From positions 1 through 64,000 of the forward strand of contig NZ_LWLS01000024.1 in NCBI RefSeq assembly GCF_001905095.1: a stretch of 64,000 nucleotides of DNA, written 5' to 3'. Positions 26,109 through 36,399 of the stretch are shown here, piece by piece; position 1 is the first letter of the stretch, and the number at the start of each line of letters is the position of its first letter. Under the pieces are notes generated by a model. It made no database searches. It was given only the letters and a program-made list of their open reading frames with translations, and had not been told where the DNA came from. The stretch is from Micromonospora sp. CB01531. Its GTDB lineage: Bacteria; Actinomycetota; Actinomycetes; Mycobacteriales; Micromonosporaceae. A program made the position numbers and the translations under genes.

Positions 26109-28445
26109 ATGGCAACTCTTCCGGTACTTCCCCTCACCGACGCCGTCCTGCTGCCGGGCATGGTCATCCCGGTGACCCTCGACCCGACCACCCAGGCCGC
26201 GGTCGACGCGGCCCGCGCCAGCGGTGACAAGAAGCTGCTCGCCGTGCCCCGCATCGACGGCGAGTACGGCTCCGTCGGCGTGATCGCCACCATCGAGAAG
26301 GTGGGCCGGCTGCCCAGCGGCGAGCCCGCCGCCGTGGTCCGTGGCCTCGCCCGGGCCCGGATCGGCTCCGGCGTGCCCGGACCGGGCGCCGCCCTCTGGG
26401 TCGAAGCGACCGAACTCGACGAACCCGCACCGGCCGGCCGCGCCCGGGAACTCGCCCGCGAGTACCGCGCGCTGATGACCTCGGTCCTCCAGCAGCGTGG
26501 CGCCTGGCAGGTCATCGACGCCATGGAGCGGATGACCGACCTCTCCGAGCTGGCTGACGCGGCCGGCTACGCGCCCTGGCTCAGCCTGGCGCAGAAGACC
26601 GAGCTGCTCGCCGCCCCGGACGTCACCGCCCGGCTCGAACTGCTGGTCGGCTGGGTGCGGGACCACCTGGCCGAGCAGGAGGTCACCGAGCAGATCAACA
26701 GTGACGTCCGGGAGGGCCTGGAGAAGTCCCAGCGGGAGTTCCTGCTCCGCCAGCAGCTCGCCGCGATCCGCAAGGAACTCGGTGAGGACGAGCCGGACGG
26801 CTCCGCCGACTACCGCTCCCGGGTCGAGTCCGCCGACCTGCCCGACAAGGTGCGCGAGGCGGCCCTGCGTGAGGTCGGCAAGCTGGAGCGGGCCAGCGAC
26901 GCCTCGCCGGAGGCCGGCTGGATCCGTACCTGGCTCGACACCGTGCTGGAGATGCCGTGGAGCACGCGTACCGAGGACAACACCGACCTCGGCGCGGCCC
27001 GCGCGGTGCTCGACGCCGACCACGCCGGCCTGGCTGACGTGAAGGATCGCATCCTGGAATACCTGGCGGTGCGCAACCGGCGCGCCGAGCGCAACCTCGG
27101 CGCGGTCGGCGGGCGCGGCTCCGGCGCGGTGCTCGCCCTGGCCGGCCCGCCCGGCGTCGGCAAGACCAGCCTCGGCGAGTCGATCGCCCGGGCACTCGGG
27201 CGCAACTTCGTCCGGGTCTCCCTCGGTGGCGTCCGGGACGAGGCGGAGATCCGCGGGCACCGGCGCACGTACGTCGGCGCGCTACCCGGCCGGATCGTCC
27301 GTGCCCTGCGCGAGGCCGGCTCGATGAACCCGGTCGTGCTCCTCGACGAGGTCGACAAGCTGGCCGTCGGCTACGCCGGCGACCCGGCGGCGGCCCTGCT
27401 GGAGGTGCTCGACCCGGCGCAGAACCACACCTTCCGGGACCACTACCTCGAGGTCGACCTCGACCTGTCCGACGTGCTCTTCCTGGCCACAGCCAACGTG
27501 GTGGAGACCATCCCCGGCCCGCTGCTGGACCGGATGGAGCTGGTCACGCTGGACGGCTACACCGAGGACGAGAAGGTGGCCATCGCCCGGGACCACCTGC
27601 TGCCCCGGCAGCGGGAGCGGGCCGGGCTGACCGCCGACGAGGTGACCATCGCCGACGAGGCCCTGGCCCTCATCGCCGGCGAGTACACCCGGGAGGCCGG
27701 CGTCCGGCAGCTCGAACGCGCCCTGGCCAAGATCCTGCGCAAGGTGGCGGTCGCGCTGGCCGCCGACCCGACCCCGGTCCGGGTGGACACCGACAACCTG
27801 GCCCGCTACCTCGGCCGGCCGAAGTTCACCCCGGAGTCGGCGGAGCGGACGGCGGTGCCCGGCGTGGCCACCGGACTGGCGGTCACCGGTGCCGGCGGCG
27901 ACGTGCTGTTCATCGAGGCGACCAGCATGGAGGGCGAGCCGGGGCTGACCCTGACCGGCCAGCTCGGCGACGTGATGAAGGAATCCGCGCACATCGCTTT
28001 GTCGTACCTGCGATCCAACGGGCGGCGGCTCGGGCTGGACCCGAACGCCCTGGCCGGGCGGCGGATCCACCTGCACGTCCCGGCGGGCGCGGTGCCCAAG
28101 GACGGCCCCAGCGCCGGCATCACCATGGTCACCGCGCTGGCCTCGCTGGCCAGCGGCCGACCGGTACGCCCCGAGTTCGGGATGACCGGTGAGGTGACCC
28201 TCTCCGGCCGGGTGCTGCCCATCGGCGGCGTGAAGCAGAAGCTGCTCGCCGCCCACCGGGCCGGCCTGACCGAGGTGATCATCCCGAAGCGCAACGAGCC
28301 GGACCTCGACGACCTCCCCACCGAGGTGCGCGACGCGCTGACCATCCACACCCTCGCCGACGTCGCCGACGTGCTCGCCCTGGCGCTGCGCCCGGCCGAC
28401 GTCGACGCGGAGACCCTGGGCGGCCAGCCGCTCGCCGCGGCCTGA
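26109..28445 (+). CDS. lon: ATP-dependent protease Lon
   Basis: A 778-residue AAA+ protease of cytosolic quality control. N-terminal LON substrate domain ([19 protein letters not shown] onward), Walker A GPPGVGKT (346-353), Walker [11 protein letters not shown], sensor regions, and a C-terminal protease domain with the Ser-Lys dyad S668 (PKDGPSAG) and K711 (GVKQKLL). The ATG at 26109 gives the usual actinobacterial N-terminus. It is a single gene between a HAIR-like operator and a strong terminator, consistent with heat-shock control by HspR. Confidence 0.97.
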   Translation: MATLPVLPLTDAVLLPGMVIPVTLDPTTQAAVDAARASGDKKLLAVPRIDGEYGSVGVIATIEKVGRLPSGEPAAVVRGLARARIGSGVPGPGAALWVEATELDEPAPAGRARELAREYRALMTSVLQQRGAWQVIDAMERMTDLSELADAAGYAPWLSLAQKTELLAAPDVTARLELLVGWVRDHLAEQEVTEQINSDVREGLEKSQREFLLRQQLAAIRKELGEDEPDGSADYRSRVESADLPDKVREAALREVGKLERASDASPEAGWIRTWLDTVLEMPWSTRTEDNTDLGAARAVLDADHAGLADVKDRILEYLAVRNRRAERNLGAVGGRGSGAVLALAGPPGVGKTSLGESIARALGRNFVRVSLGGVRDEAEIRGHRRTYVGALPGRIVRALREAGSMNPVVLLDEVDKLAVGYAGDPAAALLEVLDPAQNHTFRDHYLEVDLDLSDVLFLATANVVETIPGPLLDRMELVTLDGYTEDEKVAIARDHLLPRQRERAGLTADEVTIADEALALIAGEYTREAGVRQLERALAKILRKVAVALAADPTPVRVDTDNLARYLGRPKFTPESAERTAVPGVATGLAVTGAGGDVLFIEATSMEGEPGLTLTGQLGDVMKESAHIALSYLRSNGRRLGLDPNALAGRRIHLHVPAGAVPKDGPSAGITMVTALASLASGRPVRPEFGMTGEVTLSGRVLPIGGVKQKLLAAHRAGLTEVIIPKRNEPDLDDLPTEVRDALTIHTLADVADVLALALRPADVDAETLGGQPLAAA

Positions 28446-28457
28446 TCCGTTCGCCCG

Positions 28458-28501
28458 GCACAACGAGGCCCCCGGTCGTTCGACCGGGGGCCTCGTTGTG
28501 C
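28458..28501. terminator. Strong bidirectional terminator between lon and the helicase gene
   Basis: Perfect 21-base arms (28458-28478 and 28481-28501) separated by two bases. It ends one base before the helicase stop codon and begins 13 bases after the lon stop, serving both convergent genes. Confidence 0.92.
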
Positions 28502-30304
28502 TCACCAGCGGTCCCGGCGCTCCCGCCGCGCACCGCCGTCGAGATCCGGGCCGCGCCGCTCCCGCCGCTCGCCGTCGAAGCGGCGCTCGCCGCCGTCGGT
28601 GTCCCGGTCCCGGCGTACGGTGGCCTTGCGGCCCTTGATGGTGCTCCCGCGCAGCCCCTGGATCACCTCGTCGGCGACCGCGTACGGGACCTCCACCAGG
28701 GAGAACCGGTCGGCGATCTCGATCGAGCCGATGTCCCGGCCACTGACCCGGGTCTCCCCGGTGATCGCCCCGACCAGGTCCTGCGGCCGGACCCCGGCAC
28801 GCCGGCCGAGCCCGATGAAGACCTGCGTCGTACCGCCGGCACGCGGCCGGCCGCCGCCGCGCCGCTCCCGACCCTCGTACCCCGGTCGGCCCTCTCGGGA
28901 CGGCCGGACCGCGACCTGGGGGATCTCCTCCTCCTCGTCCGTGGTCCCGGGCAGCGTGGCCTCGTGGGCCAGCTTCACCGCGGCGAGCGCCACCTCCATC
29001 AGGTCGAACTCGTCGGTCAGCGACTCGACGATCGCCCGGAACGGCTCCAGGTCGTCCTCCAGCAGCGACTCCCGCAGCGCCGCCTGGGTCAGCTCCAACC
29101 GCCGGGTACGCAGGTCCGCCACCGTCGGGATCTTGTCGACGGCGATCCGCTGGCCGGTGACCCGCTCGATGGTCTTGAGCATCCGGTGCTCGCGCGGCTC
29201 GGCGAGGGTGATCGCCACGCCCTCCCGGCCGGCCCGGCCCACCCGGCCGATCCGGTGCACGTACGACTCGGGCGCCGACGGCACGTCGTAGTTCACCACG
29301 TGGGTGAGCTGCTCGACGTCCAGGCCGCGGGCCGCCACGTCGGTGGCCACCAGCAGGTCGGCGGTGCCCGCCCGCAGCCGGCCCATCACCCGGTCCCGCT
29401 GCTCCTGGCTCATCCCGCCGTGCAGCGCCTCGGCCCGGTAGCCCCGGCCGTTCATCGTCTCGGTGAGCCGGTCCACCTCCTCCCGGCTGCGGCAGAACAC
29501 AATCGCCGCGGTGGGCGACTCCACGTCCAGCACCCGGCCCAGCGCCGCCGGCTTGTGCGCCCGCGCCACCAGGTACGCGCTCTGCCGCACCCGGGGCGCC
29601 TCGCCGGCCACCGGCCGCTCCCGCTCGATCTGGATGCGGACCGGGTCGGTCAGGTGCTGGCGGGCCAGCCCGTCGATGCGCGCGGGCATGGTCGCCGAGA
29701 ACAGCACCGTCTGCCGGTCGGCCGGGGCGTGCTCCAGGATCGCCTCGATGTCCTCGGCGAAGCCCATGTCGAGCATCTCGTCCGCCTCGTCCAGCACCAC
29801 CGTGGCCAGCGAATCCAGCCGCAGGGTGCCCCGGGCGATGTGGTCCAGCGCCCGGCCCGGCGTCGCCACCACCACGTCCACACCCAGGTCGAGCGCCCGC
29901 AGCTGCCGGCCGATCGGCTGGCCGCCGTAGATCGGCAGGACCCGGGTGCCCAGGTCCTTGCCGTACCGGTGGAACGCCTCGGACACCTGCACGGCCAGCT
30001 CCCGGGTGGGCACCAGCACCAGCGACACCGGCTCGCCGCCGGGCCGCTCGTCCGGCATCCGCTGCAACAGCGGCAGGGCGAACGCCGCCGTCTTGCCCGT
30101 ACCGGTCGCCGCCTGGCCCAGCAGGTCCCGGCCGGCGAGCAGCGGCGGGATCGCCTCCCGCTGGATCGGGGTCGGTTCCTCGTAGCCGAGCGTGGCCAGC
30201 ACGTTCAGCAGCTCGGGGCGTAGCCCGAGGTCCGCGAAGCTGGTCGTCGGGTCGTCGGCGTCGGCAGGGGTGATGGGGTCGGTCGGCGTTGGTGCGGAAC
30301 TCAT
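28502..30304 (-). CDS. deaD: DEAD-box RNA helicase, DeaD/CsdA type
   Basis: A 600-residue RNA helicase used in ribosome assembly and RNA turnover. Motifs in order: Q motif (TPIQREAI), Walker A ATGTGKT (66-72), PTRELAVQ, DEAD (VVLDEADEMLDMG), SAT (LFSATMP), the second RecA domain with ARGLD and HRIGRVGRAG. A DbpA-type RNA-binding domain follows (TQVFIGLGRRAGVRPQDLVGAITGETRVSGRDIGSIEI), then an Arg/Gly/Asp-rich tail (DRDTDGGERRFDGERRERR). The tail and DbpA domain distinguish DeaD from RhlE-type proteins. Convergent with lon. Confidence 0.95.
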   Translation of the reverse strand: MSSAPTPTDPITPADADDPTTSFADLGLRPELLNVLATLGYEEPTPIQREAIPPLLAGRDLLGQAATGTGKTAAFALPLLQRMPDERPGGEPVSLVLVPTRELAVQVSEAFHRYGKDLGTRVLPIYGGQPIGRQLRALDLGVDVVVATPGRALDHIARGTLRLDSLATVVLDEADEMLDMGFAEDIEAILEHAPADRQTVLFSATMPARIDGLARQHLTDPVRIQIERERPVAGEAPRVRQSAYLVARAHKPAALGRVLDVESPTAAIVFCRSREEVDRLTETMNGRGYRAEALHGGMSQEQRDRVMGRLRAGTADLLVATDVAARGLDVEQLTHVVNYDVPSAPESYVHRIGRVGRAGREGVAITLAEPREHRMLKTIERVTGQRIAVDKIPTVADLRTRRLELTQAALRESLLEDDLEPFRAIVESLTDEFDLMEVALAAVKLAHEATLPGTTDEEEEIPQVAVRPSREGRPGYEGRERRGGGRPRAGGTTQVFIGLGRRAGVRPQDLVGAITGETRVSGRDIGSIEIADRFSLVEVPYAVADEVIQGLRGSTIKGRKATVRRDRDTDGGERRFDGERRERRGPDLDGGARRERRDRW

Positions 30305-30364
30305 GCGACAAGCCTTTCATCACCGCCGACCGGGCCGCGCGGCGACCGGCACACCAGGTCGCGC

Positions 30365-31198
30365 TCATCCGCCCAGCAGGGCCAGCGCCATGGTGATCCC
30401 CACCGCCGCGTCCAGTACCGCGCACCACTCGGCGTACGCCCGCGGGACCACCCGGCCGCTGCGGTGGTGCGCTAGGTCCCAGGCGGCGTGCGCCAGCCAG
30501 CCGGCGGCCACCAGCGCACCGCCGACGCCGTCCGGCACGGCGAGGGCGACCGCGGCCAGCCCGGCCCAGCCGGCCAGCCCGGCGAGTTGGAGCGCGAGGG
30601 CCCGCCGGTCGCGCCACTGCCGGCGCCCGGTGCCGAGCAGCAGGTAGCCGGCCGGCAGCACGAGCAGCGTCCACGGGGCCAGCACGGCCGGCGCGATCCA
30701 GAGGTCCAGGGTCATCAGCAGGGCCAGCGCGGTGGGCCACCGGCGCGCCAGCGCCGCGGCGGCCGGGTGCCGGCGGGGCGGTGCCGCAGGCGCGTGGCGG
30801 TGCCGCAGCGCCACCAGCACCATCGCCGGCAGCATCAGCAGGTGGCCGCCGAGTGTCAGCCCGTGGTCCCTGACCAGCCCGGCCCACCAGGGCGGGAGCA
30901 GCAGCAGGAACGGGACGTACATGGCGGCCACCACCTCGACGGCGGCGACCCGCCGGTGACCGCGGTGCCACATCCAGGCGGCCATCCCGAGCGCCATGTC
31001 CGTCGCCATCACCAGCGCCGCCACGTCCGTCCGGGCGAGGACGTCCGCGCCGCCCAGCACCGCCGCACCCGCCCGCCACACCGGGTCGAGCAGCAGCATG
31101 CCCGCCAGCATCGCGGCGACCATCTCGGCGAGGTGCCGCGCCAGCCGGCGGCCGTCGTGGGCCGATTTCCGGGGTACGCGTGCCGTCGTCTCCGTCAT
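30365..31198 (-). CDS. Polytopic membrane protein of unknown function
   Basis: A 277-residue protein with about seven to eight hydrophobic segments beginning near residue 20 (LAEMVAAMLAGMLLLDPVW) and a basic cytoplasmic linker (RHRHAPAAPPRRHPAA). The motif EMVAAMLAGML with LMATDMALGM recalls uncharacterised actinobacterial membrane proteins related to flagellar-like or copper-domain families, but I cannot name one. Start ATG at 31196-31198. It is divergent from the sensor kinase gene 132 bases away. Confidence 0.75.
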   Translation of the reverse strand: MTETTARVPRKSAHDGRRLARHLAEMVAAMLAGMLLLDPVWRAGAAVLGGADVLARTDVAALVMATDMALGMAAWMWHRGHRRVAAVEVVAAMYVPFLLLLPPWWAGLVRDHGLTLGGHLLMLPAMVLVALRHRHAPAAPPRRHPAAAALARRWPTALALLMTLDLWIAPAVLAPWTLLVLPAGYLLLGTGRRQWRDRRALALQLAGLAGWAGLAAVALAVPDGVGGALVAAGWLAHAAWDLAHHRSGRVVPRAYAEWCAVLDAAVGITMALALLGG

Positions 31199-31330
31199 GC
31201 CCCGACCGTGCCCCGACCGGCCGCCCGGCCGGCCCGCGCACAACTCACCGGGATCCGTGCGGGACGCACGGTGCGGCGATGAATTCCGCAGGGGTGAACC
31301 GGACGGCCAACTTACCTAGGATCGGCGGGC

Positions 31331-32473
31331 ATGACGGTCGAGGCGGCGGACCGCCGGCTGCGCCGGGCCCGGCACCTGACCCTGGCGTCGCTGGCCACCA
31401 ACCTCGGTGCCACCCTGCTGCTGCCGGGCGTCGGGTTGGCCCGCGAGCCGGACCCGGTCCGCGTGGGCCTCGGCGCGGTCGGGCTCCTCGCGTTCGTCGC
31501 CGCCCAGGCGGGTGTGGTCCACGCGGCGGTCACCCCCTGGCTCGCCGGCGACCGGCGGCGCCGACGGCACGCCGCGCTGGCCGTGGCCACCCTGCTGAGC
31601 GTGCCGCTCGTCGGGCCGGTCGCCGCCGGCACCTGGCCGACCTGGGCCTGGTTGGGCGCGTCGCTGGTCGGCATGCTGCCGCTGCTGTTCCGGCCGGCGA
31701 CCGCCACGGTCGCGATGGCCGCGATGCTCGTGGTCTCCGTCGTGGTGGCCGGGTGGGCCGGCGTGCCAGTACGCCACGCGCTGCTCGTCACCGGCGGCGT
31801 CGGCCTGGGGGTCGCCGCGGTCACCTGGGTACAGGTGTGGTTCTGGGACCTGCTCATCGAGGCACGGCAGGGCCAGGCCGCCCGCGCCCGGCTCGCCGCC
31901 GCCGAGGAGCGGCTGCGTTTCGCCCGGGACGTGCACGACCTGCTCGGCCACGACCTGACGGTGATCGCGCTGAAGGCCGAGCTGGCCGCCCGCCTCGCGC
32001 CCGTCGACGCCGGCCGCGCCGGCCGGGAGGCCGCCGAGGTGCAGCGCCTCGCCGGGTCCGCCCTGCACCGGGTACGCGCGGCCGTGCACGGCTACCGGAC
32101 CGTCGACCTCGCCGAGCAGGTGGCCGCGGTGGGTGAGGTGCTGCGTACCAGCGGGGTGCGCTGCACGGTCGTGCCGCCCGACGGTGACCTGCCGGCCGCG
32201 GTCGCCGCCGACCTGGCCGCGGTGCTGCGGGAGGCCGGGACGAACGTGCTGCGGCACAGCCGGGCCGACTGGTGCCGGATCGAGATCACCCGGGAGGACG
32301 GCCTGGTGACGATGACCGTACGCAACGACGGCGCCCGCGGCGACGGACCGGACGAGCGCAGCGGCGGCCTGCGCGGGCTGGCCGACCGGCTCGCCCCGGC
32401 CGGCGGCACCGTGCGCACCCGCACCCAGGACGGGGTGTTCAGCCTCGTGGCCACCCTGCCGGTGCGGTCGTGA
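31331..32473 (+). CDS. Sensor histidine kinase, DesK/NarL type
   Basis: A 380-residue membrane kinase. About six hydrophobic segments (20-165) are followed by a short coiled region and the HisKA_3 dimerisation box with the phospho-acceptor H202 in RFARDVHDLLGHDLT. The C-terminal HATPase domain has the N box (LREAGTNVLRHSRA) and G boxes. No large extracellular sensor is present, so it likely senses membrane state or a ligand within the membrane. Its stop overlaps the GTG of the response regulator gene by four bases. Confidence 0.92.
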   Translation: MTVEAADRRLRRARHLTLASLATNLGATLLLPGVGLAREPDPVRVGLGAVGLLAFVAAQAGVVHAAVTPWLAGDRRRRRHAALAVATLLSVPLVGPVAAGTWPTWAWLGASLVGMLPLLFRPATATVAMAAMLVVSVVVAGWAGVPVRHALLVTGGVGLGVAAVTWVQVWFWDLLIEARQGQAARARLAAAEERLRFARDVHDLLGHDLTVIALKAELAARLAPVDAGRAGREAAEVQRLAGSALHRVRAAVHGYRTVDLAEQVAAVGEVLRTSGVRCTVVPPDGDLPAAVAADLAAVLREAGTNVLRHSRADWCRIEITREDGLVTMTVRNDGARGDGPDERSGGLRGLADRLAPAGGTVRTRTQDGVFSLVATLPVRS

Positions 32474-33075
32474 TCCGGGTGCTGCTCGCCGACGACGAGG
32501 AGCTGATCCGGCTCGCCCTCGCGGCCCTGCTGGACCTGGAGCCGGACATCGAGGTGGTCGCGCACGCCGCCGACGGCCGCGCCGCCGTGACGGCCGCGCT
32601 GGCGCACCGCCCGGACGTGGCCGTGCTGGACCTGGAGATGCCGCCGCCCGGCGGGATCCAGGCCACCGCCGAGCTCGCCCGCGTGCTGCCCGCCTGCGCC
32701 GTGGTGATCCTGACCGGTCACGGTCGCCCCGCTCACCTACGCCCCGCGCTGTCCGCCGGTGCCCGGGGGTTCCTGCCCAAGGGCGCGCCGGGTGGAGCGC
32801 TCGCCGACGTGATCCGCCGGGTCCACTCCGGGGCCCGGTACGTCGACCCGGCGCTCGCCGCCGACGCGCTGACCCTGCCCGTCTGCCCGTTGACCGCCCG
32901 GGAGCTGGAGACCCTGCGCCTGGCCGAGTACGGCACACCGGTCGCCGTGATCGCCCGGCGTACCCACCTGGCGGCCGGGACCGTACGCAACCACCTCGCC
33001 GCCTGCGTGCAGAAGCTCGGCGCCGCCGACCGGGCCGAGGCGGTCCGGATCGCCCGCGAGGCCGGCTGGCTGTGA
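32470..33075 (+). CDS. NarL/LuxR-family response regulator
   Basis: A 201-residue partner of the preceding kinase. The receiver domain starts VIRVLLADDEE, with phospho-acceptor D54 (VAVLDLEMPP) and conserved Thr/Lys (VILTGHG; FLPKG). The C-terminal LuxR helix-turn-helix is LTARELETLRLAEYGTPVAVIARRTHLAAGTVRNHL. GTG start overlaps the kinase stop. Targets unknown; the divergent membrane protein gene upstream of the kinase is a candidate. Confidence 0.93.
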   Translation: MIRVLLADDEELIRLALAALLDLEPDIEVVAHAADGRAAVTAALAHRPDVAVLDLEMPPPGGIQATAELARVLPACAVVILTGHGRPAHLRPALSAGARGFLPKGAPGGALADVIRRVHSGARYVDPALAADALTLPVCPLTARELETLRLAEYGTPVAVIARRTHLAAGTVRNHLAACVQKLGAADRAEAVRIAREAGWL

Positions 33076-33080
33076 CCGGC

Positions 33081-33509
33081 TCAGCCCGCCTCGAACGGCA
33101 CCCGCGCCTCGGCGAGCAGCGCCGGGCCGGCGTACGCCACCGGGGCGGGCGGCGGCGCCGGGCGCAGCTGGGCCAACTGCTCGGCGCTGAGCGCGTACAC
33201 GACCCGGCCCAGGCCCGAGCGTTCGATGGCGGTGGCGCACATGCCGCAGGGCTGGCAGCTCGTGTACATCGTCGCGACGGCCGCCGCGTCGGCGGCCAGG
33301 TGCCGGGCCGCCCAGCGGGCCAGCTTCAGCTCCGGATGCGCGGTGATGTCGTCGTCGGTGCGCTCGGTGTTCACCTCCTCGGCCAGCACCCGCCCGTCGG
33401 TGTCGACCAGCAACGAGCCGAACGGGCCGTCGCCGGCGTCCCGGGCGGCGACGGCCAGCGCGATGGCCCGGCGCAGGTGGCGTTCGTCGGTCTCGGTCAG
33501 CACGCTCAT
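33081..33509 (-). CDS. Nucleoside/guanine deaminase-like zinc hydrolase
   Basis: A 142-residue cytidine/deoxycytidylate-deaminase-fold protein. The zinc site is H58 and the catalytic E60 in TAHPELKL, with C88 and C91 in CQPCGMC. The HPE rather than HAE form and the PCGMC motif fit the guanine deaminase/nucleoside deaminase branch more than tRNA adenosine deaminase TadA. The exact base is uncertain. Its stop is five bases from the response regulator stop (convergent). Confidence 0.87.
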   Translation of the reverse strand: MSVLTETDERHLRRAIALAVAARDAGDGPFGSLLVDTDGRVLAEEVNTERTDDDITAHPELKLARWAARHLAADAAAVATMYTSCQPCGMCATAIERSGLGRVVYALSAEQLAQLRPAPPPAPVAYAGPALLAEARVPFEAG

Positions 33510-33566
33510 CCGGTGAGCATTCCCCACGGGACGTCCCGACACACCGTTGGCGACTAGCCTGACGGC

Positions 33567-34181
33567 GTGCGTACGGTCGAACTGCTCTGCTCGCCGGAGC
33601 TGGAGGAGGCGGTACGGGCGGCCTGGCGACGGCTGGCCGAGGCCGGTCTGCCCAGCCTGGCGCGCAACATCCACCCCACCAACCGCCCGCACCTGACCCT
33701 CGCCTCGGTCGACGAGTTCCCACCCGGGGCCGAACAGCGCCTCGCCGACCTCTGCGACGCGGCGCTGCCCCTGCCCGCCCGCCTCGACCGGGTCGCGGTG
33801 CTCGACGGGAGCGCCCCGCTGGTCTGGCTGATCCGGCCCGCGCCGCAGTTGCTCGCCCTGCACGGTGCCGTCTGGGACGTGCTCGCCGGGGCGCCCGGCC
33901 CGCGCCCGTGGCACCTGCCGGGGCGCTGGATTCCGCACCTGAGCCTGGCGCTGCGGTTCCGGGACGCCGACCGCCGCCGGGCCCGGGCGTTGGCCGGCCT
34001 CGACCGCCCCGCCGGGGAGTTCGTCGCCGCGCGCAGCTACGACAGCGATACCCGTACCGTCAGCGAGCTGGTCTCCGTGCATCCGCGCCCGGCCTGCTGC
34101 CGTCCGGGGCCGCCCGGCTGCGGACGGCCCCGGACTCCCGAGCTCAGCGGTAGAACCGCAGGTAGTCGAACTCGGCGGTGA
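33567..34181 (+). CDS. 2'-5' RNA ligase-family (2H phosphoesterase) protein
   Basis: A 204-residue protein with the two HxTx-type motifs of the 2H phosphoesterase superfamily: RPHLTLAS around residue 50 and IPHLSLAL around residue 128, where the second Thr is a Ser. These enzymes open cyclic phosphates or reversibly join RNA 2'-5' ends. The C-terminal ~35 residues are Pro/Arg/Cys-rich and run 38 bases into the 3' end of the GH43 gene on the other strand. GTG start at 33567. Confidence 0.82.
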   Translation: MRTVELLCSPELEEAVRAAWRRLAEAGLPSLARNIHPTNRPHLTLASVDEFPPGAEQRLADLCDAALPLPARLDRVAVLDGSAPLVWLIRPAPQLLALHGAVWDVLAGAPGPRPWHLPGRWIPHLSLALRFRDADRRRARALAGLDRPAGEFVAARSYDSDTRTVSELVSVHPRPACCRPGPPGCGRPRTPELSGRTAGSRTRR

Positions 34182-36351
34182 CCGCCGGCTGGGCGCCGCC
34201 CTGCGCGACCAGTCCGATCCGGGGCGTGGTGTCGGCCGGGAAGGTCCACACCGCGCCCCAGGTCCAGTGCTGCCCGTCCCGGCTGGAGCCGGCCCGGAAC
34301 TCGTGTTCGCCGGTGGCCGGGTCGACGTGGTGGGCCAGCCGCAGCCAGGTGGTGGTGGCCGGGGTGCCGACTATGGAGCCGCCGTACACCGGCTGGCCGG
34401 CGAAGGGCAACTCGTAGCCATACTCGACCTGGCGGGTGTTCCAGATGGCCACCTGGGCCAGCCGGGCGAACCGGTCGTCGTCCACGTACGCGATCATGCC
34501 GGCCTGCTGGTAGTTGCGGACGGTGTCCGCACCAAGGTCGAGGGTCACCTTCGTCTCCGCCACGTAGTCCCCGGTCGGCGCGTCGCGGAGCAGCACGCCG
34601 GCCGTGTTGCCGGTGCCGACCAGGTCGGTCGACTCCACCGGCCAGCGCAGCGCGCCGTCGGTGACGCCGGCCGTCGGGTTGCGCCGGATCCAGCGCCAGG
34701 CGGGATCGAGGCCGTCGGTGAACTCGTCCGAGTACCCCGGCAGCAGTGGACCGACCGCCGGCGGGGCGACGGTGTGCCGCACCAGCCGGTACAGCCGGGC
34801 CAGGCTGACGTTGTCGAAACCGGCGGCCCCCGCGGCGAGCAGCGCCAGCGGGCCGGCCGCCGGCCGGGTCAGTTCCAGTGCCACCACGGCGAGCTGGTCA
34901 CCCAGCCGGGCCGGGCTCAACTGGGCGACGAGTTGCCGGCCGCGTACCTCGACGGCCAGGTTGTGCCGATCGGCGAGGTCGAGCCCGGCGGGCAGGGGTG
35001 CCTCCGCCGCGGTCCCGCCGGCCTCCCGGACCGTCAAGCGGCCGCCGCCGACCCGCACCTCCACCTCGCCGAGCCGCAGCCCGGCCGACTCCCCGCCGGC
35101 CAACCGCAGGTCGGCCTCGGCCCGCACGTCGCCGCCCACGGCGGTACGACTGGTCAGCGCGCCGGTGCCGGTGACCTGCCCGTCGGCCACCCGCCAGGTG
35201 CCATCGGACCGCCAACCCGTGAGGTCCGCCGAGTCGAAGCGGGCGTCGAGGCGCCCGGTGGTGACCGGCGCGGGCCGGGGACCGTCGGAGGGGCCGGCGC
35301 CCGCGTTCACCGTCGGCCAGCCGGCCACCCAGTTGAGGCGGTCCAGCAGCATCGGCCGCTCGTTGATGCCGAACGGCTCGTCCAGGTACGGGTCGGCCCG
35401 GTCGATCGCGTGGTAGACGATCCAGTCCTGTCCGGACAGGTCGGTGAGGAAGCCGTTGTGCCCGGTGCCGATCCAGCGGTTGCCGTTCTGGGTGAGCACC
35501 GGGGTGCCCCCGGCCCGGGAGACGTCCAGCCGCTGCCCGTCCTGGTCCACGAACGGGCCGCGTGGGCTGCGCGCGCGTCCGACCTGGACGGAGTAGCCGG
35601 TGGCCGGCCCAGCGCAGCAGTTCGCCGTGGAGGCGAAGAGGTAGTACCAGCCGTCGCGGCGCAGCACGTAGCTGCCCTCGAACTTGTTGTCGATGGCGAC
35701 GAGGGTCGGCGTGCCCACGGCGGTCAGCCCGTCCGGGGAGAGCTCGGTGACCGAGAGCCCGCCGTAGTAGCTGCCGTAGTACAGGTAGTTCCGGCCGTCG
35801 ACGTCGGTGAGCTGGCTGGGGTCGATGGTCCAGAGGTAGCCGCCCCCGCCGCCTGGGCGCGGCGCGACCACCGGTGCGTCGGCGAACGTCCACGGGCCGG
35901 CCGGGGTGGGCGCGGTGGCCGCCCCGATGGCGGTGTCGAAGGTGTCGCCGGAGACGGTGGTGTCGGTGACGGTCACGTACATGACCCAGCGGCCGGCGAC
36001 CCGACGGACGTCGGGGGCCCAGAACATCGCGCCGGGGGCGGCCCAGGAGGGCCGCTGGTCGGGGGCGAAGGCGTCGCCGACGTACGTCCAGTCGACGAGG
36101 TCGGCGGAGCGGGCGATAGGCACCCGGTGTGCCCGTCGCTCGCCCTCGCGCAGCGGGTCGGAGGTGCCGAAGGCGTACCAGAGGCCGTCGTCACCGCGGA
36201 CCATGACCGGGTCGGCGAAGGTGTCGGCGTAGCCGGCGGAGATCGGGTTGCGGTAGCGGTCGGGTGCGGCGGCGGCCGGCGCGGGGGCCGCCGTGGTCAG
36301 CACCAGTGCGAGTACGGCGGCGAGCGCGCCGCCCCGGTGGAGGTGTCCCAT
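34144..36351 (-). CDS. Secreted GH43-family arabinanase/xylosidase-like glycosidase
   Basis: A 735-residue exported protein with a signal peptide (residues 1-29). The five-bladed GH43 propeller carries D47 (ADPVMV, general base), D177 (TIDPSQL) and E225 (KFEGSYV, general acid). After the catalytic part come a beta-sandwich region (about 355-515) and a concanavalin-like C-terminal domain (from ~530, YSDEFTDGLDPAWRWIRRNP to the end), as in beta-xylosidase/arabinofuranosidase enzymes. Likely hydrolyses arabinose- or xylose-containing plant polymers. Divergent from an ArsR-type regulator with a tandem palindromic site between them. Confidence 0.88.
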   Translation of the reverse strand: MGHLHRGGALAAVLALVLTTAAPAPAAAAPDRYRNPISAGYADTFADPVMVRGDDGLWYAFGTSDPLREGERRAHRVPIARSADLVDWTYVGDAFAPDQRPSWAAPGAMFWAPDVRRVAGRWVMYVTVTDTTVSGDTFDTAIGAATAPTPAGPWTFADAPVVAPRPGGGGGYLWTIDPSQLTDVDGRNYLYYGSYYGGLSVTELSPDGLTAVGTPTLVAIDNKFEGSYVLRRDGWYYLFASTANCCAGPATGYSVQVGRARSPRGPFVDQDGQRLDVSRAGGTPVLTQNGNRWIGTGHNGFLTDLSGQDWIVYHAIDRADPYLDEPFGINERPMLLDRLNWVAGWPTVNAGAGPSDGPRPAPVTTGRLDARFDSADLTGWRSDGTWRVADGQVTGTGALTSRTAVGGDVRAEADLRLAGGESAGLRLGEVEVRVGGGRLTVREAGGTAAEAPLPAGLDLADRHNLAVEVRGRQLVAQLSPARLGDQLAVVALELTRPAAGPLALLAAGAAGFDNVSLARLYRLVRHTVAPPAVGPLLPGYSDEFTDGLDPAWRWIRRNPTAGVTDGALRWPVESTDLVGTGNTAGVLLRDAPTGDYVAETKVTLDLGADTVRNYQQAGMIAYVDDDRFARLAQVAIWNTRQVEYGYELPFAGQPVYGGSIVGTPATTTWLRLAHHVDPATGEHEFRAGSSRDGQHWTWGAVWTFPADTTPRIGLVAQGGAQPAVTAEFDYLRFYR

Positions 36352-36399
36352 CAGGCCTGCCTCGAGGGTTGACGGAGGTCACTGCGGTGCACCCGTTTC

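Noticed and set aside
27282..31241. A 1319-codon open frame on the minus strand across lon, the helicase and the membrane protein gene
   Set aside because: It is antisense or out of frame to clearly homologous genes; its Arg/Gly/Pro-rich translation is typical of GC-rich shadow frames.
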